Translations under genes and position numbers: made by a program
Notes under the pieces: model-generated
What the model saw: only the letters and a program-made list of their open reading frames with translations
Database searches by the model: none
What the model was told of the DNA's origin: nothing
Shown: in pieces, positions 1-6,651 of the stretch
How positions within the stretch are numbered: position 1 is the first letter of the stretch
How the letters are laid out: each line of letters begins with the position of its first letter
Source of the DNA: JBBIRW01 sp037441565
GTDB taxonomy: Bacteria > Desulfobacterota > JBBIRW01
DNA length: 64,000 nucleotides
NCBI GenBank assembly: GCA_037441565.1
Contig: JBBIRW010000005.1
Coordinates: 62,001 to 126,000, forward strand
Direction of reading: 5' to 3'

Positions 1-87
1 TCCAAGACAGAGCGATAGAAGTGATATAACAAACAGCATGAAAAGAAGAAAAAGGGTTGTTTTTAATAGATAAGCTTTTTTAAACAT
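1..87 (-). CDS. btuC: Cobalamin ABC transporter permease, N-terminal fragment
   Basis: Partial gene running off the left edge of the window; only the first 29 codons are present. The ATG at 87 lies 2 bases after the btuF stop, so the two are translationally linked. The visible residues are a short basic head (MFKKAYLLK) followed by one hydrophobic helix ending in a VISLLSLCLG-like segment, the usual beginning of BtuC/FecCD permeases. The assignment rests mainly on its place after btuB and btuF behind a cobalamin riboswitch; the fragment is too short for a family call on its own. Confidence 0.6.
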   Translation of the reverse strand, partial: MFKKAYLLKTTLFLLFMLFVISLLSLCLG

Positions 88-89
88 AT

Positions 90-968
90 CTATCTTCTTC
101 CATGGAGAATACTGAAAAGCTCCTCCACGCCTTCGATAAATCTGGGACCGGGTCTCTCATAGTAATCCGGGTTTACCCTGTACACTCTTCCATCCTTAAT
201 TGCATCGACCATCTTTAACAAACTTCCATCCTCGCCCGATAGGTATTTTCCATCCACATCCCCGCCAAGGATGATAACCTCTGGGTTCATTCTAAGGATA
301 TCCTCTCTGCTTAACCTTGGATATTTTGTATTACCATTGCGGGCAACATTAAGACCTCCTGCAAGCTCTATCATTTCATCTATAAATGTCCCTCCCCCAA
401 CTGCTATCATAGGCCTCTCCCATATAAGGAAAAGAACCCTGGTCCTCCTCAATCCCCTGCTCTGCTTCCTTATGGATTCTATCCTCTCAATAATTCCATT
501 AATAAGGGATTCCGATTTATCTTCACTATTAGTGAGTTTTCCTAAGATCCTTATCGAATCAAGAATCTGGGGTATACTGCCAGACCCCAGTATAAAGGTC
601 TTGATCCCCAGGGATTCAAGCCTTGAAACTACATCCCTTCTGCTCCCTTCTTTGCTCATCATGACAATATCGGGTTTCAGTAAAAGGATCCTCTCGTAGT
701 CAGGATCGAGCATTCCACCAACCTTGGCTATGGATGATGTTTGCGGAGGATAATTACAATATCTTGTAACGCCCACAACCCTTTCACCCTGGCCAATTGC
801 AAAGATCAATTCCGTAATTGAAGGTGCAAGACTTACTATCCGGGATGGTGGATTATTGATGCTGACATTTCTGCCCGCATGATCCCTAATGATCATGCCA
901 TTTGTTTCGAAAGGGAAAAGGAGAAGGAGAAGGCTAATTATTACTGTTTTCATCATCCTTTTTTTCAT
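90..968 (-). CDS. btuF: Periplasmic cobalamin (corrinoid)-binding protein BtuF
   Basis: Substrate-binding component of a vitamin B12 ABC importer, expected in the periplasm. The 292-residue product has a basic, hydrophobic signal peptide (KKRMMKTVIISLLLLLFPF) and then the periplasmic binding protein pattern of the BtuF/FhuD class: RIVSLAPSITELIFAIG near residue 42, GMLDPDYERILLLKPD near 87, and a long connecting helix near 145-170. I chose the ATG at 968 because GGGGTGGGG lies just upstream; a GTG two codons earlier is possible. It overlaps the 3' end of yacG and is followed by btuC. It is expected to be repressed with the operon when B12 binds the upstream riboswitch. Confidence 0.88.
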   Translation of the reverse strand: MKKRMMKTVIISLLLLLFPFETNGMIIRDHAGRNVSINNPPSRIVSLAPSITELIFAIGQGERVVGVTRYCNYPPQTSSIAKVGGMLDPDYERILLLKPDIVMMSKEGSRRDVVSRLESLGIKTFILGSGSIPQILDSIRILGKLTNSEDKSESLINGIIERIESIRKQSRGLRRTRVLFLIWERPMIAVGGGTFIDEMIELAGGLNVARNGNTKYPRLSREDILRMNPEVIILGGDVDGKYLSGEDGSLLKMVDAIKDGRVYRVNPDYYERPGPRFIEGVEELFSILHGRR

Positions 969-1113
969 CCCCACCCCTTTCCCCTACCATTACATATTCT
1001 TCATCAAGCCACTTCCCGAGGTCTATGAGCTTGCATCTTTCAGAACAGAAAGGTCTGTAAGGATTGCCCTCCCATTCGACCTTCTTTTTACATGTTGGGC
1101 ACTTAACCTTCAT
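934..1113 (-). CDS. yacG: YacG-type zinc-finger protein (DNA gyrase inhibitor family)
   Basis: A 59-residue ORF beginning MKVKCPTCKKKVEWEG. Four cysteines (C5, C8, C23, C27) form the C-x2-C-x14-C-x3-C zinc site of YacG, and FCSERCKLIDLGKWL is the family signature. E. coli YacG binds GyrB and inhibits gyrase. The C-terminus is acidic and lysine-rich. The ATG overlaps the btuB stop by one base (TGATG), and its end overlaps btuF, so it sits inside the cobalamin operon. The linkage to B12 transport is unusual and may be only translational convenience. Confidence 0.87.
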   Translation of the reverse strand: MKVKCPTCKKKVEWEGNPYRPFCSERCKLIDLGKWLDEEYVMVGERGGDEKKDDENSNN

Positions 1114-3008
1114 CAGAATTTTGCCGCCATCCCTATGAGGAAAGTTCTGGGGAGCGCAGGGAACCCCAGGGCTTCCTCATAGTTTTCATTAAGAAGATTC
1201 TCCACCCTCAGGTTTGCAACAAGCTCCCTCATTCTGTATGCGTCCCTTATCAATCTCCATCTTAAGGCAAAATCCACCTTCTGAAATCCCCGATTCTCCA
1301 CAGGGATAAAGGTTAAGGGATCAATATCCCTCCTTTCACCCACAAAGGTGGCATTGAGATTCATCCCTAAATCCGTTGTTACATCCCACTGAATCTGAAC
1401 AAATCCACTGTCATTTGGCCTCCTTAAAAGCTCCTCATCCGTTTCCCTATTGATACTCTTAAGATGGGTATAGCCACCGCTGATGGTGATCCCATATCCT
1501 GCATTAATACTCCCCTCCAGTTCAAACCCTTCAGAAAGCGCCTTTGCTATATTCACAGGCTTTATACCAAATGGGTATCCCGGATCTGATGTGGGAACAA
1601 ATGCAATAAGGTCTTTAAAGGTCGTTCTAAAATAGGTAAAGCCGACTTTTCCCCTCTTTCCAAAGAAATACTGTTCCATTCCCACCTCATAGGATCTGCT
1701 TTTTTCAGGATTTAGATCAGGATTGCCGAACCCTGGAAAGAAGAGGTCATTTAAGGTCGGGGATCTGAAACCCTCTCCAATTGATCCTTTGAATTTTGTT
1801 CCAGTTTCCTTAATAAAATATGCACCGGATAACCTTGGACTTGTTACAGTTCCAAAGATACTGTTAAGATCCCATCTTATGCCTGGTGTAAAAGAAAGGG
1901 TTTCATTCCACCCCACATGAGCTTCAAGAAAGTATGCCTTATTGATCACATCCTTGTCATAGGATGTTTCACCGAAAAATGGATCAAAAGCATTGAATTC
2001 ACCACTCTGTTCTTCAAGCTCAATCCCGATTATTCCTTTTATATTTTTTGATAGATCAATGCTCCCTGTAATCTCCGCTCTCTTCCTCAACGTATCTGTG
2101 CTGGATTTTGTCGAATAGAGAGGATCGTTGAACTTAATCCGATCATCAACAATGCTTACCGTTAATGAATTCCTCCACCAGTCTAACATCTTGTGATCGA
2201 ATTTGAAAAGTAACAGTGCCGATCTTGTGTCCTGCTCCTGTGTGGGATCAAAAAACCTTCCTGCAACAGCTGGAAGCTCTTTCGAAGCATCATAAAATCT
2301 TCCCGAAAAGGTAATCTCAAGATCATCCCTGAGCTGACTCCTGTAAAGACCGCTGAAATACGTGCTTCCAAATTTATCATGATCAAGGGCACCATCCGTA
2401 TCGAAACGGGAAAGATCGAAGCTCCAGGAGCTCCCATCCTTTGACCCTTCAATAGAGGCACCCTCCCTGGTGGTCCTCAAATTCCCCGCATCAAAAAGAA
2501 GCTCCACCGAGGGCCTCCCATATCCCTTCTTTGTTATTATGTTTATCACACCACCCATGGCCTCGGAGCCGTAAAGGGCACTCTGTGGCCCTCTTACTAT
2601 CTCTATCCTCTCTATATTTTCTGCTGGAAGCGTTGAAAAATCAAAGAGACCAGTTGTAGGGCTGTTTACCCTTACACCATCGATGAGAACAAGTGTCTGG
2701 TTCGATGCTGCCCCTCTCAAGAAGATTGTTGTGAGTGAGCCCTGAGAGCCCTGCTGATTCACATATATACCTGGAACATTCCTGAGCACCTCTCCAACTG
2801 TTAATGCCCCCTGATTTCTTATATCCTCCTCAGTAATAACTCTTACAGAACTGCCCGTAAGACTCAAAGGTTCCTCAATCCTTGTTGCTGTAACAACAAC
2901 CTCCTCCAGTTCCTTTATCTCCGATGCCTCACAAATTGTTAAAAAGAGCAGTTTAAGCATCAGACAAACAAGAAGGATAGATATCCTCTTCTTTTTACAT
3001 CGTCCCAT
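1113..3008 (-). CDS. btuB: TonB-dependent outer-membrane cobalamin receptor BtuB
   Basis: Outer-membrane beta-barrel receptor for corrinoid uptake, 631 residues. After a signal peptide (ending near ICEAS) it has a TonB box-like stretch (EEVVVTATR), a plug domain with VGEVLRNVPGIYV, LVLIDGVRVN and ERIEIVRGPQSALYGSEAMGGVINI, and a long barrel ending in an aromatic residue (GMAAKF). The ATG at 3008 is preceded by a strong AAGGAGG. It is the first gene after a cobalamin riboswitch and a terminator hairpin, which makes B12 (or a related corrinoid) the likely substrate. It shares one base with yacG. Confidence 0.92.
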   Translation of the reverse strand: MGRCKKKRISILLVCLMLKLLFLTICEASEIKELEEVVVTATRIEEPLSLTGSSVRVITEEDIRNQGALTVGEVLRNVPGIYVNQQGSQGSLTTIFLRGAASNQTLVLIDGVRVNSPTTGLFDFSTLPAENIERIEIVRGPQSALYGSEAMGGVINIITKKGYGRPSVELLFDAGNLRTTREGASIEGSKDGSSWSFDLSRFDTDGALDHDKFGSTYFSGLYRSQLRDDLEITFSGRFYDASKELPAVAGRFFDPTQEQDTRSALLLFKFDHKMLDWWRNSLTVSIVDDRIKFNDPLYSTKSSTDTLRKRAEITGSIDLSKNIKGIIGIELEEQSGEFNAFDPFFGETSYDKDVINKAYFLEAHVGWNETLSFTPGIRWDLNSIFGTVTSPRLSGAYFIKETGTKFKGSIGEGFRSPTLNDLFFPGFGNPDLNPEKSRSYEVGMEQYFFGKRGKVGFTYFRTTFKDLIAFVPTSDPGYPFGIKPVNIAKALSEGFELEGSINAGYGITISGGYTHLKSINRETDEELLRRPNDSGFVQIQWDVTTDLGMNLNATFVGERRDIDPLTFIPVENRGFQKVDFALRWRLIRDAYRMRELVANLRVENLLNENYEEALGFPALPRTFLIGMAAKF

Positions 3009-3064
3009 CCCTTCCTCCTTTCCCCTCGAAAGGAAGAGGGCGCCTCAATCTTCGGCCCATAGAA

Positions 3065-3101
3065 ATTAAAAAGCCCAACCTTCCTGGTTGGGCTTTTTAA
3101 T
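3065..3101 (-). terminator. Rho-independent terminator, riboswitch expression platform
   Basis: A 16-bp perfect inverted repeat (attaaaaagcccaacc / ggttgggctttttaat) with a 5-base loop and a U-run lies between the cobalamin aptamer and btuB. On the minus strand it follows the aptamer by about 30 bases, as expected for a transcription-attenuating riboswitch. The repeat is symmetrical and could also terminate plus-strand transcription. Confidence 0.85.
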
Positions 3102-3132
3102 CGCTATCTACCCCCTCCCCTCGGAAGGTTCG

Positions 3133-3329
3133 ATAAACGGGTCAGGCCAGGTCTCCTGACTTACGGATCATCCTACTCTCCGCGCCTTCCCATCCACCTT
3201 GAAGTGGAAAGTGGCATTCTGCGGATTTCGTCCCCGATCACAGTTGCGGGGCAGTGAGGGATTCTCACCCTCTTCCCTTTACCGCCTATGGCGGTTTTAC
3301 CTGACCACTATGTTAAAGAACCTGTTTAT
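3133..3329 (-). promoter_or_regulatory. Cobalamin (AdoCbl-type) riboswitch aptamer
   Basis: Read on the minus strand, the region shows the conserved cobalamin riboswitch blocks in order: GGGTGAGAATCCCTCACTGC, the CCCCGCAACTGTGA core, GAATGCCACTTT (B12-box region), GGGAAGGCG, and the 3' CCGTAAGTCAGGAGACCTG. The outer P1 helix pairs ATAAAC (3324-3329) with GTTTAT (3133-3138). A promoter lies directly upstream and a terminator directly downstream. It should shut off btuB-yacG-btuF-btuC when cobalamin is plentiful. This aptamer, promoter and terminator account for the whole gap between btuB and the gene upstream. Confidence 0.95.
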
Positions 3330-3335
3330 TAATCC

Positions 3336-3363
3336 ATCATAATATCTTAGCTAAATAAGTCAA
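3336..3363 (-). promoter_or_regulatory. Promoter of the btu operon
   Basis: TTGACT (3358-3363), a 16-base spacer and TATGAT (3336-3341) on the minus strand. The predicted start falls at about 3329, exactly at the first base of the riboswitch P1 helix. Confidence 0.7.
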
Positions 3364-3369
3364 TACTCT

Positions 3370-4980
3370 TTAGAAGTTCATATGCTTCAGAAAATAATCC
3401 TGAAAACTAACATGTTGTGACATATGGATATATGTTATTTTTCTTGCTATTTCCCTTGCCCTCCTTGAAGCATCCTCAGACATCAGGCATAGCAGTGCCC
3501 CATGACCTGCTATATTCCCCGAAGAGACTATCCTTTCTTTCGGAAAAGGTGGCAGAAGCCCTGTTCGCAATGCACTCTCAGGGCTCAGGTAGTTTCCAAA
3601 GGAGCCAGCAAGGTAAACCTTTCTTACATCATCGATACAGATTCCCATTTCCTTAATCATTATCTCAATACCTGTTCTTAATGCCGCTTTTGCCAGCTGG
3701 AACTCCCTTATATCCCCCTGTGTAATAAATATCTTCCTGTCATCCCCATAAATAATAAAAACAGGCTCGCCGGAAATTTCAGTTATGCGTGAAGCAATAA
3801 CAGCTGGTATCTCTCCTTCAACATCCTCCCTCTCTCGTATCCTCCCTGTCCCGTCTATTATCCCCTTCTTAAGAAGTTCCGATACAATATCAACAAGCGC
3901 AGAGCCACATATACCCAGAGGAATACTATTCCCGATCACTCCATACCTTATATCCTCGCCTATATAAACCCAGGAGATCGCTCCATTTATAGCATTCATC
4001 CCGCACTTTATCCTTCCTCCTTCAAAGGCAGGGCCAGCGGGAGATGATGTTGCGAGGATCCCATTTTTATTACCGATAAGAATTTCACAATTAGTTCCCA
4101 TATCGATAAGTATTACTGTCTCATCCGATCTATCAATGCCAAGCAATGTTGCACCAGCAACAATATCGCCGCCAATGAACGGTGAGGACAAAGGTATTAT
4201 TTTAACCTTTATGTTTTTTTTGATATCAAGACCAAGCTCCCATGCTGTCAACTCCTCCGGTATTTCGACCTTTATCTCAAATGGAGGTTTAACAGAAACT
4301 GAAGGACTCAGACCCATTAATATATGAATCATGACACTGTTTCCCGCAATACATATAGAATCAATCGATTCTTCATCAAACCCTGATTCTGAGAGAATTC
4401 CCCTTATTAAATCATTCAGCGCATTCAATGTTCTCTCCCTCAATGTATATACCCCATAAGAATTTTCCATTATGTATGTTGCTCTTGTTATAACATCAGC
4501 ACCAAAAGATGTTTGAGGATTTTCAATGGATGCAGCATTAATCACCGAAAGTGAATTTCCATCCAGCAGATACCCTGCAATCGTGGTTGAACCAAGATCT
4601 ATCGCAATTCCTTTCCTGCTTTTAATAGCATCAGGGATCTGAATGAGTTCTGATATCGACTCCCTTATTATGGGAAAGGCGCATTTTGGTGAGATAGCGC
4701 TATGGAGAGGAATCTTAACTGTTACATCAGAAAGGGGGGTACACTGGCAGGCAAGTCTTCCACCCATGTCGATAAATGATTTATTGAGAAGCGATTCCTC
4801 TCTTGAGCCCGGTGCAGGGGAAGGATAAACGAATACATCGCATTTTCCGCAAAGACCTCTACCACCGCAGGGAAGCCTTATACCAATCCCTGCCTCCCTT
4901 GCAATCTCTGCAACGGTTTTACCTGCCTCAACACTTATCCTTTTGTCTCCTGGTTGGAAGGTTACAGAAATACTTTTCAA
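3370..4980 (-). CDS. 2Fe-2S ferredoxin / ASKHA-domain corrinoid-activator-like protein (DUF4445)
   Basis: 536 residues. The N-terminus is a plant-type ferredoxin domain with C38-x5-C44-x2-C47 and a fourth Cys near 78. The remainder is an ASKHA-fold ATPase with AIDLGSTTIAGYLL near 125, LIDMGTNCEILIG near 290 and the ending LAGSFGNYLSPESALRTGLL. This is the architecture of RACo/RamA-type reductive activators, which use ATP to return inactive Co(II) corrinoid proteins to Co(I). No corrinoid methyltransferase is visible here, so the partner is unknown. The start is a TTG at 4980 with AGGAGG about 16 bases upstream, a long spacing, so the exact start is uncertain. It follows the prenyl synthase by 21 bases and precedes the B12 operon. 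Confidence 0.8.
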   Translation of the reverse strand: MKSISVTFQPGDKRISVEAGKTVAEIAREAGIGIRLPCGGRGLCGKCDVFVYPSPAPGSREESLLNKSFIDMGGRLACQCTPLSDVTVKIPLHSAISPKCAFPIIRESISELIQIPDAIKSRKGIAIDLGSTTIAGYLLDGNSLSVINAASIENPQTSFGADVITRATYIMENSYGVYTLRERTLNALNDLIRGILSESGFDEESIDSICIAGNSVMIHILMGLSPSVSVKPPFEIKVEIPEELTAWELGLDIKKNIKVKIIPLSSPFIGGDIVAGATLLGIDRSDETVILIDMGTNCEILIGNKNGILATSSPAGPAFEGGRIKCGMNAINGAISWVYIGEDIRYGVIGNSIPLGICGSALVDIVSELLKKGIIDGTGRIREREDVEGEIPAVIASRITEISGEPVFIIYGDDRKIFITQGDIREFQLAKAALRTGIEIMIKEMGICIDDVRKVYLAGSFGNYLSPESALRTGLLPPFPKERIVSSGNIAGHGALLCLMSEDASRRAREIARKITYIHMSQHVSFQDYFLKHMNF

Positions 4981-5001
4981 GGTTGCTGGGTAGCTCCCTC
5001 C

Positions 5002-5973
5002 TTAACTTCTCCTTTTTACAACAAAATCAGCAATCCCCATCATCGCTTCCCTTTCAGCTGATGGAGGGAATATGGAAATGGCTTCCTTTGCCTTGTTTGA
5101 AAAACAGGATGCAAGGCCTATACAGTAATCTATGCTGTGGTATTTTTTAAGGATCTCAAGGATGTAGGTCAGCCCATCCCCCTCTGAGCCCTTTTTCAGA
5201 TAGGAGGCGATCCTATGCCTCTCAACACTATCTACCTTTGAAAGTGCATGGATAAGCGGAAGGGTCACCTTCCCCTCCATAAAGTCTGTGCCCACCCTTT
5301 TTCCAAGCTCATCCTCATCTGCTATGTAATCAAGGGTATCATCTGCAATCTGAAATGCAATCCCGATGTTATAACCGTAGACTGAAAGGGCCTCCTTCCA
5401 TTCTTTTTTTACACCCCCCAGAATGGCCCCTATTTCACATGAAGCCTGAATAAGGGATGCGGTTTTACCCTTGATAACTGTCAGATAATCGATCTCGCTT
5501 GCATCGATACTCTTTAATTTCATCAGCTCAAGGACTTCGCCCTCCGCAAGTGATTCGGTCGCCTTTCCCACTATCTTCAATATTTCCAGGTCACCATCCT
5601 GAATAAGGAGATTGGATGCCTTTGCAAGTAGAAAATCACCAACAAGCACACTTGCCACATTGCCCCACAGGATATTCGCGGATGATTTTCCCCTTCTCAA
5701 TGATGCATTATCAATGACATCATCATGAAGAAGGGTGGCCGTATGTATAAATTCAACCACACATCCCATGGTTATCGCCCTCTTCCCCATGTAACCACAA
5801 AGACGTGATGATAAAAGAACAAGGGCGGGTCTAAATCTCTTGCCACCGCTTGATGCTATATATCCGGTAAGTTCTGAAATCAGCAGTGCACTGCTCTGTA
5901 TATTCTTATTGAATAATTCCTCAACCTCATCGAGTTCATTTCTTATAATGGAAAAGATGTCTGCCCTATTCAT
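5002..5973 (-). CDS. ispB: Long-chain trans-polyprenyl diphosphate synthase
   Basis: 323-residue prenyltransferase that extends farnesyl or geranylgeranyl diphosphate with IPP to make the quinone side chain. Both aspartate-rich motifs are intact: DDVID at residues 84-88 and DDTLD at 211-215, with GGKRFRP near 43 and KGKTASL near 168. The residues four and five places before the first motif are small (T80, A79), which fits a long-chain product; the chain length itself is inference. The start ATG is preceded by CAGGAAA and by a clear promoter that shares its -35 region with rlmE. Confidence 0.88.
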   Translation of the reverse strand: MNRADIFSIIRNELDEVEELFNKNIQSSALLISELTGYIASSGGKRFRPALVLLSSRLCGYMGKRAITMGCVVEFIHTATLLHDDVIDNASLRRGKSSANILWGNVASVLVGDFLLAKASNLLIQDGDLEILKIVGKATESLAEGEVLELMKLKSIDASEIDYLTVIKGKTASLIQASCEIGAILGGVKKEWKEALSVYGYNIGIAFQIADDTLDYIADEDELGKRVGTDFMEGKVTLPLIHALSKVDSVERHRIASYLKKGSEGDGLTYILEILKKYHSIDYCIGLASCFSNKAKEAISIFPPSAEREAMMGIADFVVKRRS

Positions 5974-5994
5974 GGAATTTCCTGACGCCAGAAG

Positions 5995-6046
5995 ATTTTA
6001 ATTTTTAATTGAAACATTGTCAAAGCCTTTTTCCCTGTTCTATTAT
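5995..6046. promoter_or_regulatory. Divergent promoters with overlapping -35 boxes (ispB / rlmE)
   Basis: Minus strand: TTGACA (6018-6023), 17-base spacer, TAAAAT (5995-6000), directed at the prenyl synthase. Plus strand: TTGTCA (6017-6022), 18-base spacer, TATTAT (6041-6046), directed at rlmE. The two -35 hexamers use the same TTGTCAA bases on opposite strands, so only one RNA polymerase can probably occupy them at a time. Confidence 0.65.
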
Positions 6047-6060
6047 ATTTGTGGATATAT

Positions 6061-6651
6061 ATGTGGAAAAAGGATGACCCGCTTTATAGAAGGGCAAAGA
6101 TTGAAGGTTACAGGTCAAGGGCAGCATACAAACTCAGGGAGTTAAATACTGCATATAGTATTATCAAAAAGGGTGATAGGGTCGTTGATCTGGGTTGTGC
6201 ACCAGGTGGGTGGATGCAATATGCAATCGAGATAATCGGCAGTGAAGGCATAATAGTAGGGATTGACCTTCAGGAGATAAAGCCCTTCCCCTTTTCCAAC
6301 GCATTTTTTATAAGAGCCGACATAACTGATCCCACACTCTCTGAGAAGATATTAGATATACTCAATGGGAGGGCAGATACTGTCATTTCTGATATTTCAC
6401 CAAGGCTTACAGGGATCAGGGATAAGGATATGGAAGCAGCAAGAACACTATGGTTTTCCATCTTCAACCTCGCAAGACAGGTCTTGAAAAGGGATGGAAA
6501 TTTTCTCATGAAGGCCTTTTATTCCAAGGAGCTGAAGGAATTTGTTGAAGAAATAAAGGTGGCATTCCTCTTCTTTAAAATCACAAGGCCGGATGCAACC
6601 AGAAAGGGCTCCTCTGAGGTATATGTTGTAGGAAAGGGGTTTTATGATTAA
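6061..6651 (+). CDS. rlmE: 23S rRNA 2'-O-methyltransferase RlmE (FtsJ/RrmJ family)
   Basis: Methylates the 2'-OH of the A-loop uridine (U2552 in E. coli) in the large ribosomal subunit. The 196-residue product opens with DDPLYRRAKIEGYRSRAAYK, typical of the family, then has the SAM site VVDLGCAPGGWMQ and the catalytic tetrad K-D-K-E, seen in RAAYKL, VISDISP, FLMKAFY and SSEVYVVG. I start at the ATG at 6061; an upstream in-frame TTG at 6049 lies almost on the -10 box. There is no good Shine-Dalgarno and the -10 ends 14 bases before the ATG, so the mRNA leader is very short. It converges on the metallophosphatase gene. Confidence 0.92.
   Translation: MWKKDDPLYRRAKIEGYRSRAAYKLRELNTAYSIIKKGDRVVDLGCAPGGWMQYAIEIIGSEGIIVGIDLQEIKPFPFSNAFFIRADITDPTLSEKILDILNGRADTVISDISPRLTGIRDKDMEAARTLWFSIFNLARQVLKRDGNFLMKAFYSKELKEFVEEIKVAFLFFKITRPDATRKGSSEVYVVGKGFYD

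Noticed and set aside
271..699. Plus-strand open frame antisense to btuF
   Set aside because: It is a shadow of the real gene with no recognisable protein features; the same holds for the other long antisense frames across the window.
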